64,000 nt of DNA from an uncultured Roseateles sp. (GTDB taxonomy: Bacteria > Pseudomonadota > Gammaproteobacteria > Burkholderiales > Burkholderiaceae): the NCBI GenBank assembly GCA_946886855.1, contig CAMPJJ010000013.1, positions 1 to 64,000 of the forward strand. The letters run 5' to 3'. Below, one piece after another: positions 7,555 through 16,986 of this stretch. A program made the position numbers and the translations under genes. Within the stretch, counting starts at the first letter, position 1; the number at the start of each line of letters is the position of its first letter. The notes under the pieces were generated by a model. That model had not been told where the DNA came from and ran no database searches. It saw nothing but the letters and a program-made list of their open reading frames with translations.

Positions 7555-10500
7555 ATGACCGAAGCCAGTCTTGCCGCCGCGCCGGCCCTGCGCCCCTACC
7601 AGCTCTCCGACAACCTGGCCGCGAGCGCCGGGCCGGTGTTCCTGACCGGCACGCAGGCCCTGGTGCGCCTGCTGCTGATGCAGAAGGCGCAGGACGAGCG
7701 CCAGGGCCTGAAGACCGCCGGCTTCGTCAGCGGCTACCGCGGCAGCCCGCTGGGCATGGTCGACCAGCAGCTGTGGAAGGCGAAGAAGTTCCTCGACAAG
7801 GCGGACGTCAACTTCCTGCCCGCGATCAACGAGGACCTCGCCGCGACCGCGTGCCTGGGCGTGCAGCGCGTGGCGCTGGACCCGAAGCGCACCGTCGATG
7901 GCGTGTTCGCCATGTGGTACGGCAAGGGCCCGGGCGTGGACCGCTCCGGCGACGCGCTCAAGCACGGCAACGTCTACGGCACCGCGAAGCAGGGCGGCGT
8001 GCTCGTCGTCTGCGGCGACGACCACGGCTGCGTGTCCTCGTCGACACCGCACCAGAGCGACCTGGCGCTGCAGGCCTGGTCGATGCCGCTGGTCCATCCG
8101 GGCAACGTCGCCGAGTACCTCGAGTTCGGCCTCTACGGCTGGGCCCTGTCGCGCTTCTCGGGCGCGTGGGTCGGCTTCAAGGCGATCTCGGAAGTCGTCG
8201 AGTCGGGCATGACCGTCGACCTCGACGCGGTGCCGATGGACTTCGAGCTGCCCGTCGACCACACGCCGCCGACCCACCTGCACATCCGTTCCGTCGACCT
8301 GCCGTCGCTGGAACTGGAGTCGCGCCTCGCGCACAAGATCGACGCGGTGCTGGCCTTCGCCAAGGTCAACTCGATCGACAAGCACATCGTCGTCAGCCCG
8401 CGCGCCTCGCTGGGCATCGTCACCGTCGGCAAGGCGCATTACGACTTCATGGAAGTGCTGCGCCGCCTGGACCTGGACCCCAACGCGCTGGCCGCCGCCG
8501 GCGTGCGCGTCTACAAGGTCGGTCTCGTGTACCCGCTGGAGCCGACGCGCATCCGCGAGTTCGCGCAGGGCCTGACCGACATGCTGGTCATCGAGGAGAA
8601 GGCGCCGGTGGTCGAGCGCCAGATCAAGGAACTGCTCTACCACCTGCCCGACGCGCAGCGTCCGCGCGTGGTCGGGAAGTCCGATGAACACGGGGCCGCC
8701 GTGCTGAGTGCGCTCGGCGAGCTGCGGCCGTCGCGCATCATGCCCACCGTCGCCGACTGGCTCGCGCGCTTGAATCCGGCGCTGGACCGGCGCCATCTGG
8801 TGGTCGATTTCCTGACGCCCTGCCTGTTGTCCAACAGCGCCGACGCGGTGCGCCGCCAGCCCTACTTCTGCTCGGGCTGTCCGCACAACACCTCGACCAA
8901 GCTGCCCGAGGGCTCGCGCGCGCTGGCCGGCATCGGCTGCCACTTCATGGCGAGCTGGATGGAGCGCGGCACCTCGGGCCTGATCCAGATGGGCGCCGAA
9001 GGCGTCGACTGGGCCGCGCATTCGCGCTTCACGACCGAGAAGCATGTCTTCCAGAACCTGGGCGACGGCACCTACTACCACTCGGGCTATCTGGCGATCC
9101 GGCAGGCCATCGCGGCCAAGGCCAACATCACCTACAAGATCCTCTACAACGATGCGGTCGCGATGACCGGCGGCCAGCCGGTCGACGGCCAGACCTCGGT
9201 CCCGCAGATCGCGCGCCAGGTCGAGGCCGAGGGCGTCAAGCGCCTGGTCGTGGTCTCCGACGACATCGACAAGTACGAGGGCCATCACGGCCTCTTCCCG
9301 GCCGGCACGACCTTCCACGACCGCGCCGAGCTCGACGCCGTGCAGCGCGAGCTGCGCGAGATCGCCGGCGTGACCGTGCTGATCTACGACCAGACCTGCG
9401 CCGCCGAGAAGCGCCGCCGCCGCAAGAAGGGCGAGTTCCCCGACCCCGACAAGCGCATCTTCATCAACGAGTCCGTCTGCGAAGGCTGCGGCGACTGCGG
9501 CCAGGCCAGCAACTGCCTGTCCGTCGTGCCGGTCGAGACCGACTTCGGCCGCAAGCGCGTGATCGAGCAGAGCAGCTGCAACAAGGACTTCAGCTGCGTG
9601 AACGGCTTCTGCCCGAGCTTCGTCTCGGTGCACGGCGCCAAACTCAAGAAGCGCGCCGGCGCTGCCTTCGGCCCGGCGGACCTGGCGCGCGAGATCGCCG
9701 CGATCCGGCCGCCCGCGCCCTGGGCGTGGACAGGCCCCTTCGACATGCTGGTCACCGGCGTCGGCGGCACCGGCGTCGTGACGGTGGGCGCGCTGGTCAC
9801 GATGGCCGCGCACCTGGAAGGCAAGCAGAGCTCGGTGCTGGACTTCATGGGCTTCGCGCAGAAGGGCGGCGCGGTGCTGTCCTTCGTGCGCGTCGCGCCG
9901 ACCCAGGACCTGCTCAACCAGGTCCGCATCGACACGCAGCAGGCCGACGTGCTGCTGGCCTGCGACATGGTGGTCGGCGCGAGCGCCGACGCGCTGGCCA
10001 CGATCAAGGCCGGCCGCACGGTGATCCTGGCCAACACGCATGAGCTGCCGACCGCCGCCTTCGTCCGCAACCCGGACGCGAGCCTGCAGGCCGATGCGCT
10101 GATCGCCAAGATGCGCCACGCCGTCGGCGAGGGCCAGGACCTGCTCGCCAGCATCGACGCGCAGGACATCGCCAAGCGCCTGATGGGCGACACCATGCCC
10201 AGCAACATCATCATGCTGGGGGCCTGCTGGCAGCGCGGCCTGGTGCCGGTGTCCTTCGAGGCGCTGATGCGCGCGATCGAGCTCAACGGCGTCGCGGTCG
10301 AGAACAACAAGACCGCCTTCGCCCTGGGCCGCCTCGCGATCGCCGCGCCTGACGCGCTGCGCCGCCTGGCCGGCGAGCAGAGCGGCTCCGCGGTCCAGTG
10401 GTTCAACTTCGACCAGCTCGACGACAAGGACGGCCAACCCGGTCTGGTCTCGCGCCGCAAGGCCTTCCTCACCGACTACCAGGACGCCGCCTACGCCGCG

Positions 10501-11142
10501 CGCTACGAGGCGCTGGTGCAGCGCGTGCGCGCCGCCGAGTCCGCGCTCGGCGAGGCCGGCAAGGGCCTGCGCCTGACCAAGGCGGTCGCGCGCTACTACG
10601 CCAAGCTGCTCGCGATCAAGGACGAATACGAAGTCGCCCGCCTGTACACCGACGGCAAGTTCGAAGCCGCGCTGAAGGCGCAGTTCGAGGACTGGGATCA
10701 CCTGAGCTTCCACATGGCCCCGCCGCTGCTGTCCAAGCCGGGCGCCGACGGCCGCGCGAAGAAGGTCGAGCTCGGCTCCTGGACCTTCAAGGCGCTGAAG
10801 ACCCTGGCGAAGGTCAAGGGCCTGCGCGGCGGCGTGCTCGACATCTTCGGCAAGACCGAAGAGCGCCGCATCGAACGTCAATTGGTCCGCGACTACGAAG
10901 CGCTCGTCGACGAGCTGCTGACGCACCTGAGCGCGGACAAGCTCGACATCGCCATCAAGCTCGCGCGACTGCCCGAAGGCATCCGCGGCTACGGCCACGT
11001 GAAGCTGGCGAACGTCGTGACCGTGCGCGCGCAGTGGAAGGATCTGCTGGACCGCTTCCACGGTCGCGCGGTCGAGGCGCCCATCGCCGTCGTGCCGCTG
11101 GCGAAGGCGCCCGAACGCGTGAAGGGCGTGGCTGAACTCTGA
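7555..11142 (+). CDS. Indolepyruvate:ferredoxin oxidoreductase family protein (fused, 1195 aa)
   Basis: The enzyme oxidatively decarboxylates aryl- or branched-chain 2-oxo acids to acyl-CoA, using thiamine diphosphate and passing electrons to ferredoxin. Domain order: N-terminal TPP pyrimidine domain (GYRGSPLGMVDQQL); TPP-binding C domain (GDGTYYHSG, YNDAVAMTGGQPVDGQ); a cysteine-rich Fe-S segment (CEGCGDCGQASNC, then CNKDFSCVNGFCPSF); a gamma-type domain (GVGGTGVVTVGALV, DFMGFAQKGGAV); and a C-terminal DUF6537-like region. Alpha, beta and gamma modules are on one chain, as in many aerobic proteobacteria, instead of separate iorA/iorB. ATG 7555 follows GGGGAGAC at good spacing. Substrate (indolepyruvate versus phenylpyruvate or branched keto acids) cannot be set from sequence. 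The divergent Lrp gene suggests amino-acid-dependent expression. Confidence 0.93.
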   Translation: MTEASLAAAPALRPYQLSDNLAASAGPVFLTGTQALVRLLLMQKAQDERQGLKTAGFVSGYRGSPLGMVDQQLWKAKKFLDKADVNFLPAINEDLAATACLGVQRVALDPKRTVDGVFAMWYGKGPGVDRSGDALKHGNVYGTAKQGGVLVVCGDDHGCVSSSTPHQSDLALQAWSMPLVHPGNVAEYLEFGLYGWALSRFSGAWVGFKAISEVVESGMTVDLDAVPMDFELPVDHTPPTHLHIRSVDLPSLELESRLAHKIDAVLAFAKVNSIDKHIVVSPRASLGIVTVGKAHYDFMEVLRRLDLDPNALAAAGVRVYKVGLVYPLEPTRIREFAQGLTDMLVIEEKAPVVERQIKELLYHLPDAQRPRVVGKSDEHGAAVLSALGELRPSRIMPTVADWLARLNPALDRRHLVVDFLTPCLLSNSADAVRRQPYFCSGCPHNTSTKLPEGSRALAGIGCHFMASWMERGTSGLIQMGAEGVDWAAHSRFTTEKHVFQNLGDGTYYHSGYLAIRQAIAAKANITYKILYNDAVAMTGGQPVDGQTSVPQIARQVEAEGVKRLVVVSDDIDKYEGHHGLFPAGTTFHDRAELDAVQRELREIAGVTVLIYDQTCAAEKRRRRKKGEFPDPDKRIFINESVCEGCGDCGQASNCLSVVPVETDFGRKRVIEQSSCNKDFSCVNGFCPSFVSVHGAKLKKRAGAAFGPADLAREIAAIRPPAPWAWTGPFDMLVTGVGGTGVVTVGALVTMAAHLEGKQSSVLDFMGFAQKGGAVLSFVRVAPTQDLLNQVRIDTQQADVLLACDMVVGASADALATIKAGRTVILANTHELPTAAFVRNPDASLQADALIAKMRHAVGEGQDLLASIDAQDIAKRLMGDTMPSNIIMLGACWQRGLVPVSFEALMRAIELNGVAVENNKTAFALGRLAIAAPDALRRLAGEQSGSAVQWFNFDQLDDKDGQPGLVSRRKAFLTDYQDAAYAARYEALVQRVRAAESALGEAGKGLRLTKAVARYYAKLLAIKDEYEVARLYTDGKFEAALKAQFEDWDHLSFHMAPPLLSKPGADGRAKKVELGSWTFKALKTLAKVKGLRGGVLDIFGKTEERRIERQLVRDYEALVDELLTHLSADKLDIAIKLARLPEGIRGYGHVKLANVVTVRAQWKDLLDRFHGRAVEAPIAVVPLAKAPERVKGVAEL

Positions 11143-11219
11143 GGGCGCGGCGCGCTACAACTGTGAAGTAGCGCAAAGGACACTGGACACGGTCGACAGG
11201 GCGACGGCATGCTTGTCGC

Positions 11220-12806
11220 ATGTCACCCTCGACACCGATCCCGCCATCGACGGTGGTGCCGGCTCCGGCACCCGCCCTCGCGCTCCGGCGCCGCTCCCTG
11301 CTGCTGGGCGCGACGGCCTCCGCGGCGCTCGCCGCTTGCGGCGGGCTGCCCTCGGCGCCCGACATCCCGATGGACGCGGCGCAGCGCCTGCGGGCCGCCA
11401 ACCGCATCGGCTGGGGCGCCACGCAATCGCAGCTGGGCGAGATCGAACGCGTCGGTTGGGGCCGTTATGTCGAACGCCAGCTCCGGGCCGATCCGAAGAC
11501 GCCGCTGCCGAAGGCGGTCCAGGCCCGCATCGACGCGATGGGCATCAGCCAGGGCGACCTGCCGTCGCGCGTGCGGGCGGCCGAATCCTTCCGGCGCAAC
11601 GGCGACAACAAGGGCGCGACCGAAGAGGAACGCGTCGCCGCGCGCAAGGCGTACCAGGACGCGCAGGGCCTCGCGGCGCGCGAGACCGGTGAACGTCAGC
11701 TGCTGCGCGAGCTCTACGCCGAACAGCAACTGCTCGAACAGCTGTCGTGGTTCTGGTTCAACCACTTCAACGTGCACCAGGGCAAGCGCGACATCCGGCT
11801 GATGCTGGCCGACTACCAGGACCGCGCGCTGCGCCCGCAGGCGCTGGGCTCGTTCCGGACCATGCTGGGCGCGGTCGCCCGGCATCCGGCGATGCTGCGT
11901 TACCTCGACAACGACCAGAACGCGGTGCGCGCGATCAATGAGAACTACGCGCGCGAGCTGCTGGAGCTCCACACCCTGGGCGTCGACGGCGGCTACACGC
12001 AGCGCGACGTGCAGGAGCTGGCGCGCGTGCTGACGGGTTTCGGCGTGCGCGTCGATCCCGATCCGGCGAAGGTCGCGCCGCGCTTCGAGGCGCTGTACAA
12101 GCGCGACGGCCTGTTCGAGTTCCACCCCGGCCGTCACGATTTCGGCGACAAGCAGCTGCTCGGCCGCACGATCAAGGGCCGCGGCGCCGACGAGCTCGAC
12201 GAGGTGCTGGACCTGCTGGTGGCGCAGCCGGCGACGGCGCGCTTCGTCTGCGGCAAGCTGGCGGTGTTCTTCCTCGGCGAACAGCCGCCACGGGACGTGG
12301 TCGATGCGATGGCCGCCGCCTTCCTGAGAACGAAGGGCGACCTGCCCGCGACGCTGCGCGCGATGCTGTACGCACCACAGTTCGCGTCGGCGGACACGCC
12401 GCGGTTCAAGGATCCGCACGTCTACCTGTTGTCGAGCCTGCGCGCGGGCTTCGAGCAACGTGAACTGCAGAACGCGCAGCCACTGCAGAACTGGTTGCGT
12501 CGCCTCGGACAGGGCCTCTACGACAAGCAAACGCCGGACGGCTATCCGCTGACGGCGGACGCCTGGAACAGCCCGGGGCAGATGACCTTGAGATTCGAGG
12601 TGGCGCGCCAGATCGGCGGTGGTGCGGTGGCCTTGTACCGGCCCGAGGGCACGAACACGCCGGTGCCGCTGCCGGACCTGCAGCCGCTGCGCCTGCGCGT
12701 CGAGCCCACGCTGGCACCCGCGACGCGCACGGCCCTGGCGCAGACCACCACGCCGCAGCAATGGCTGACGCTGTGGCTTTCCAGTCCTGACTTCATGTAT
12801 CGCTGA
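11220..12806 (+). CDS. DUF1800 domain protein, probable Tat lipoprotein
   Basis: The 528-residue protein has an N-terminal RRRSLLLGATASAALAAC, which combines a twin-arginine motif with a lipobox-like LAAC and predicts export through Tat and lipid anchoring. The rest matches DUF1800 proteins (RLRAANRIGWGAT..., the HFNVHQGKRDIRLMLADYQ segment, the NENYARELLELHTLGVDGGY core, and FHPGRHDFGDKQLLGR). DUF1800 function is unknown. The DUF1501 gene follows after only two bases, a pairing seen in many genomes, so the two exported products probably act together. Confidence 0.88.
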   Translation: MSPSTPIPPSTVVPAPAPALALRRRSLLLGATASAALAACGGLPSAPDIPMDAAQRLRAANRIGWGATQSQLGEIERVGWGRYVERQLRADPKTPLPKAVQARIDAMGISQGDLPSRVRAAESFRRNGDNKGATEEERVAARKAYQDAQGLAARETGERQLLRELYAEQQLLEQLSWFWFNHFNVHQGKRDIRLMLADYQDRALRPQALGSFRTMLGAVARHPAMLRYLDNDQNAVRAINENYARELLELHTLGVDGGYTQRDVQELARVLTGFGVRVDPDPAKVAPRFEALYKRDGLFEFHPGRHDFGDKQLLGRTIKGRGADELDEVLDLLVAQPATARFVCGKLAVFFLGEQPPRDVVDAMAAAFLRTKGDLPATLRAMLYAPQFASADTPRFKDPHVYLLSSLRAGFEQRELQNAQPLQNWLRRLGQGLYDKQTPDGYPLTADAWNSPGQMTLRFEVARQIGGGAVALYRPEGTNTPVPLPDLQPLRLRVEPTLAPATRTALAQTTTPQQWLTLWLSSPDFMYR

Positions 12807-12808
12807 CC

Positions 12809-14131
12809 ATGGATCGACGACATCTTCTGCAAGCGCTGGCGGCGGGGTCCCTGACGATCTCGCACGCCCGCCTCTTCGCCACCGGCACCGGCAGCGCAGT
12901 GCAGCCTCCGGAGAAGCCGGGGACGCCGGTGCCCCTTGAAGCGAATGCCGAGCGTGAGGAGGCGATGGAGCGGAAAGGGGCACCGGCGTCCCCGGCTTCG
13001 GGCGCACGCCCCCGATTCCTGCTGGTGTTCCTGCGCGGCGGCTACGACGCCACCAACCTGCTGATTCCCACCAGCAGCAGCTTCTACTACGAGCAGCGAC
13101 CCAGGATCGCGATCGCCAGACCGTCTGCGACTGACGCGGCGGCTGCCTTGCCGCTGACTGCCGACTGGGGCCTGCACCCGGCCTTGCGCGCCAGCCTCTA
13201 CCCGCTGGCCCAGGCGGGGCAGGCGCGTTTCCTTCCGTTCGCCGGGACGGAGGACCTCTCGCGCAGCCATTTCGAGACGCAGGACAGCATCGAGCTGGGC
13301 CAGCCGGTGGGCGGGTCCCGGGACTACAACTCCGGTTTCCTGAACCGCCTGGCGGCCGAGCTGGACGCGCAGCAGGCCTTGTCGTTCACGGACCAGTTGC
13401 CCATCGCCTTCCGCGGCCCGGTGAGGATCGCCAACGCCGGCCTGCGCGACACCGCGCGCCCCGCCGTCGACGCGAAGAACCGTGCCTTGATCGCCAGCAT
13501 GTACCAGGGCCAGAGCCTGGGCGCCTCGGTCGAGGAAGGGCTGGCCCTGCGCGAGGAACTCGCGCGCGACCTGTCCCCCGACCGGATGAAGACGATGACC
13601 GACGCCGCCGGTCGCAACGCGATTCCCGCCAAGGGGTTCGAGCTGGAGGCGCGCCGCATCGCGACGCTGATGCGGGGGCGTTTCAGCCTCGGTTTCATCG
13701 ATGTCGGCGGCTGGGACACGCACGTCAACCAGGGCGGCGCGACCGGCCAGTTGGCCAACCGCTTCGAGGAAGTCGGTCGCGGCCTGGCGGCCATTGCCGA
13801 TGAGCTCGGACCGGACCTGTGGCGCCAGACCACCGTGATGGTGATCAGCGAATTCGGCCGCACCTTCCGCGAGAACGGCAACCGCGGCACCGACCACGGT
13901 CATGGCAGCGTGTACTGGCTGCTGGGCGGCGGCCTCGCGTCCGGCGGTCCGGTGGCCGGCGACCAGATCGCGCTGACAGCCACCACGCTGTTCCAGAACC
14001 GCGACTATCCCGTGCTCAACGACTACCGCGCCGTGCTCGGCGGCCTGTGGCAGCGCCAGTTCGGCCTGTCCAACGCGGCCCTCGCCCGTGTCTTTCCCGG
14101 CGTGCGCCCCAAGGACCTTCGCCTGGTCTGA
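12809..14131 (+). CDS. DUF1501 domain protein (sulfatase-like fold), Tat-exported
   Basis: This 440-residue partner of the DUF1800 protein starts MDRRHLLQALAAGSLTISHARLFA, a Tat-like signal. The DUF1501 domain starts near residue 65 (RFLLVFLRGGYDATNLLIP) and includes FLPFAGTEDLSRSHFETQD, GGWDTHVNQGGATGQLANR and the alkaline-phosphatase-like VISEFGRTFRENGNRGTDHGHG. These metal-ligand-like residues place it in the alkaline phosphatase/sulfatase superfamily, but no substrate is known. Between signal peptide and domain lies an odd linker (residues about 35-64) encoded by a perfect 25-bp inverted repeat, suggesting a small palindromic element was inserted in frame. Confidence 0.88.
   Translation: MDRRHLLQALAAGSLTISHARLFATGTGSAVQPPEKPGTPVPLEANAEREEAMERKGAPASPASGARPRFLLVFLRGGYDATNLLIPTSSSFYYEQRPRIAIARPSATDAAAALPLTADWGLHPALRASLYPLAQAGQARFLPFAGTEDLSRSHFETQDSIELGQPVGGSRDYNSGFLNRLAAELDAQQALSFTDQLPIAFRGPVRIANAGLRDTARPAVDAKNRALIASMYQGQSLGASVEEGLALREELARDLSPDRMKTMTDAAGRNAIPAKGFELEARRIATLMRGRFSLGFIDVGGWDTHVNQGGATGQLANRFEEVGRGLAAIADELGPDLWRQTTVMVISEFGRTFRENGNRGTDHGHGSVYWLLGGGLASGGPVAGDQIALTATTLFQNRDYPVLNDYRAVLGGLWQRQFGLSNAALARVFPGVRPKDLRLV
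12913..12999. repeat. Perfect 25-bp inverted repeat inside the DUF1501 gene
   Basis: The left arm (12913-12937) and right arm (12975-12999) are exact reverse complements over 25 bp, separated by 37 bp. The left arm starts GAAGCCGGGGACG and the right arm ends CGTCCCCGGCTTC. The whole unit is in frame and is translated as a charged/proline linker after the Tat signal. It looks like an inserted palindromic element of REP or mini-mobile type; no flanking target duplication was identified. Confidence 0.8.
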
Positions 14132-14488
14132 CGGCGCTTCGCGCAAAGCCCCCAGGCCCGGCAAGCGCTTGCAGACACTGCCTTGCAGATGAGATCAATT
14201 CTCATCTAGGATGGGACCAAACGAGAAGACTCCTGCGGGCTCCGACCCCGCGCGACCAATGCAACTTGCAGAGGGGTTGCGCCGCGATCCGATCGGCATC
14301 GTGTCGCGGTTCGACCTCTCTTTTCTTTCCTGCCTTGCGTCGGGTGCCGCTCTTGCCGGATCCTTCCCGTTGCGCCAACACCAGCGCCCCTGCTCGCCCC
14401 GTGTCCGCCGGATCGTCCGGGTTCACGCCTCGATCGCCAGGAGCCGTGCGCCACCCCCTCCAGGAATGACCAGGAAAGAAGCCTCCCC
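14132..14488. promoter_or_regulatory. fumC upstream region with Fur-box-like palindrome (14187-14207)
   Basis: This 357-bp gap holds one striking site, the perfect 8-bp inverted repeat AGATGAGA-N5-TCTCATCT at 14187-14207. Its core TGAGATCAATTCTCA is close to the betaproteobacterial Fur pattern TGAGAATnATTCTCA. It is about 280 bp upstream of fumC, so a long leader or an unseen promoter near 14210 is required. No coding frame is supported in the rest. Confidence 0.55.
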
Positions 14489-15898
14489 ATGACCAAGCCC
14501 ACCAAGGCGACCCGCATCGAACGTGACTCCATGGGCGAAGTCGCCGTGCCCGTCGACGCGCTGTATGGCGCGCAGACCCAGCGCGCCGTCGAGAACTTTG
14601 CCATCAGCCGCCAGCCGATGCCCGAGCGCTTCGTGCGCGCGCTGGTGCTGCAGAAGGCGGCCGCGGCGCGGGCCAACATCGCGCTGGAGCAGGTCCCCGC
14701 CGACATCGGCCACGCCATCGACCGCGCCGCGACGCAGCTGCTGCAGGACCCGGCGCTGATGAGCCACTTCCCGGTGGAGATCTTCCAGACCGGCTCGGGC
14801 ACCAGTTCGAACATGAACGCCAACGAGGTGATCGCCACGGTCGCCACGCGGCTGATCGGCAGCGGCGCGGCGAATCCGGTCACGGTCAACGCCAACGACC
14901 ACGTCAATGCCGGCCAGAGCAGCAACGACTCGATCCCGACGGTGCTGCACATCAGCGCCGCGCAGGCGCTTCAAGGCGAGCTGCTGCCGGCGCTGGACCT
15001 GCTGGTGCAGACGCTGCAGGACAAGATCCAGAGCGACGGCCACCACGTGAAGACCGGCCGCACCCACCTGATGGATGCGATGCCGCTGCGCCTGGGCCAG
15101 GAACTCGGCGGCTGGTGCGCGCAGATCGACGCTCGCCGCGCGCAGCTGCGCGGACTGCTGCCGTCGGTGTGCGAGCTCGCGCAGGGCGGCACGGCGGTCG
15201 GCACCGGCATCAACGCGCATCCGGACTTCGCGCGGCGCTTCGCCGAAGAGCTGTCCGCGCTCACCGGCCTGAGCTTCCGCCCGGCGCCGGATTTCTTCGC
15301 CGCGCTGTCGGCGCAGGACACGGCGGTGGCGCTGTCGGGCGCGCTGAAGGGCCTGGCGGTCTCGCTGATGAAGATCGCCAACGATCTGCGCTGGATGAAT
15401 TCCGGCCCGTTGGCCGGCCTCGCGGAGATCGAGCTGCACGCGCTGCAGCCGGGCTCCTCGATCATGCCGGGCAAGGTGAATCCGGTGATCCCGGAAGCGG
15501 TGACCATGGTTTGCGCCCAGGTCATCGGCCACGACACGGCGATCACGATCGCGGGCCAGTCGGGCAACTTCCAGCTCAACGTGATGCTGCCGCTGATCGC
15601 GACCAACCTGCTGGACAGCCTGGCGTTGCTGTCCGCGGCCACCAAGGCGCTGGCCGAGCAGGCGATCCGCGACTTCAAGGTCAACAAGGACGGGCTGCAG
15701 CACGCGCTGGCGCGCAACCCGATCCTGGTCACCGCGCTGAACCGCGAGATCGGCTACCTGAAGGCCGCCGCGATCGCCAAGCGCGCCTATGCGGAGAAGC
15801 GTCCCATCCTCGACGTCGCCGAGGAGATGACCGACTTCGACCGCGCGACCCTCCAGCAGATGCTGGACCCCGCGAAGCTCACCGATGGCGGACTCTGA
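14489..15898 (+). CDS. fumC: Fumarate hydratase class II (iron-independent)
   Basis: FumC reversibly hydrates fumarate to L-malate in the TCA cycle without an Fe-S cluster. The 469-residue length is typical. Signatures: TGSGTSSNMNANEV, NANDHVNAGQSSND, TGRTHLMDAMP (catalytic His region), and the superfamily motif GSSIMPGKVNPVIPEA. Its stop overlaps the next gene, encoding a ZIP metal transporter, by 14 bases, so the two are almost certainly co-transcribed. Together with the Fur-like palindrome upstream, this suggests induction under iron limitation, as known for fumC loci in Pseudomonas aeruginosa; that regulation is inferred here. Confidence 0.96.
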   Translation: MTKPTKATRIERDSMGEVAVPVDALYGAQTQRAVENFAISRQPMPERFVRALVLQKAAAARANIALEQVPADIGHAIDRAATQLLQDPALMSHFPVEIFQTGSGTSSNMNANEVIATVATRLIGSGAANPVTVNANDHVNAGQSSNDSIPTVLHISAAQALQGELLPALDLLVQTLQDKIQSDGHHVKTGRTHLMDAMPLRLGQELGGWCAQIDARRAQLRGLLPSVCELAQGGTAVGTGINAHPDFARRFAEELSALTGLSFRPAPDFFAALSAQDTAVALSGALKGLAVSLMKIANDLRWMNSGPLAGLAEIELHALQPGSSIMPGKVNPVIPEAVTMVCAQVIGHDTAITIAGQSGNFQLNVMLPLIATNLLDSLALLSAATKALAEQAIRDFKVNKDGLQHALARNPILVTALNREIGYLKAAAIAKRAYAEKRPILDVAEEMTDFDRATLQQMLDPAKLTDGGL

Positions 15899-16811
15899 CG
15901 CGATCGTCCGCGACGAGCGTGCGCTGGTGCGCCGGCATCGCCTGCGTCAGGCGTTCGGGTTCACGATCCTCCTGATCGGTGCGGTGCTGCTCCTGCAGCA
16001 GGGCTGGACGTGGATCACCCCGGGCGCCGGTGCCGGCCGCAGCTCGGTGACTGCGATGGCGCTGCAGGCGGGGCTGCTCGCCGCGGCGGCGACGGCCTTC
16101 GGCACGCTGCCCGCCTTGGGCACGCGCAGCCTGTCCGCGCGCGGGCAGGACGCGCTGATGGGCTTCGGCGCCGGCGTGATGCTGGCGGCGTGTTCGTTCT
16201 CGCTGATCATTCCCGGCCTCGAAGCCGCGCGCGCGCATGCCACGCCGACCGCCGCCGCGACGCAGGTCGCGCTGGCGGTGCTGCTGGGCGCCTGGGCACT
16301 GATGGCGATGGACCGCTGGCTGCCGCACGAGCACTTCATCAAGGGCCGCGAGGGCATGGACCCGACGCGGCTGCGGCGCACGACGCTGTTCGTGATCGCC
16401 GTCACGCTGCACAACCTGCCGGAGGGCCTCGCCATCGGCGTGGCCTTCGCGGCCAACGATCCGGTCGCGGCGGCCAGCCTCAGCCTGGCCATCGCGATCC
16501 AGGACTTGCCCGAGGGCTTCGTCATCGCCGTGGCGCTGATGACGGTAGGCTACTCGCGGCGCAAGGCGCTGCTGCTGGGCGCGGCGTCGGGGCTGGTCGA
16601 GCCGGTCGGTGCGGTGCTGGGCGCGTGGGTCGTGTCCGCCTGGCCGCTGCTGCTGCCCTGGGGCCTCGGATTCGCGGCGGGCGCCATGCTGTTCGTCATC
16701 AGCCACGAGATCATTCCCGAGTCGCACCGCAAGGGCCATGAGCGCTGGGCGACGCAGGGGCTGATGCTCGGCTTCGCGCTGATGATGGTGCTGGACACGG
16801 CGCTGGGCTGA
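15885..16811 (+). CDS. ZIP-family divalent metal transporter (GufA-like)
   Basis: The 308-residue inner-membrane protein has about eight hydrophobic segments and the two metal-site motifs of the family: LHNLPEGLAIGVAFA (TM4) and IQDLPEGFVIAVALM (TM5), with FVISHEIIPESHRKGHE near the end. ZIP proteins import Zn(II), Fe(II) or Mn(II); the GufA subgroup fits the sequence. The cytosolic loop between TM3 and TM4 has PHEHFIKGREGMD, shorter in His than many ZIPs. The start codon lies inside fumC (14-nt overlap), implying translational coupling. The Fur-like site upstream of fumC would make iron or manganese the likely cargo. Confidence 0.9.
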   Translation: MADSDAIVRDERALVRRHRLRQAFGFTILLIGAVLLLQQGWTWITPGAGAGRSSVTAMALQAGLLAAAATAFGTLPALGTRSLSARGQDALMGFGAGVMLAACSFSLIIPGLEAARAHATPTAAATQVALAVLLGAWALMAMDRWLPHEHFIKGREGMDPTRLRRTTLFVIAVTLHNLPEGLAIGVAFAANDPVAAASLSLAIAIQDLPEGFVIAVALMTVGYSRRKALLLGAASGLVEPVGAVLGAWVVSAWPLLLPWGLGFAAGAMLFVISHEIIPESHRKGHERWATQGLMLGFALMMVLDTALG

Positions 16812-16816
16812 GCGCA

Positions 16817-16842
16817 CGGCGTCCGGCGTCCGGCGTCCGGCG
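16817..16842. repeat. Short tandem repeat, 7-bp unit x3.7
   Basis: CGGCGTC is repeated three times followed by CGGCG, just after the ZIP gene stop. It is probably a slippage-prone microsatellite; no function is evident. Confidence 0.7.
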
Positions 16843-16986
16843 CACGCGTACGATTGACAACTCGCCGCGATCAAGCGGCAGCCTTTCACGCGAGTTCCGC
16901 GCGCGCGGGAGTCGCGGCGCCCACAAGCGCCGCGCACGCCTTCACCATCGGTGTTCTGCTTTCTTGCCTGCAGGATCCGAGCCGTG

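Noticed and set aside
7423..11061. Very long minus-strand open frame (over 1200 codons)
   Set aside because: Antisense to the oxidoreductase; composition is dominated by Arg/Ala/Val/Asp/His repeats typical of GC-rich shadow frames and no family motif is present.
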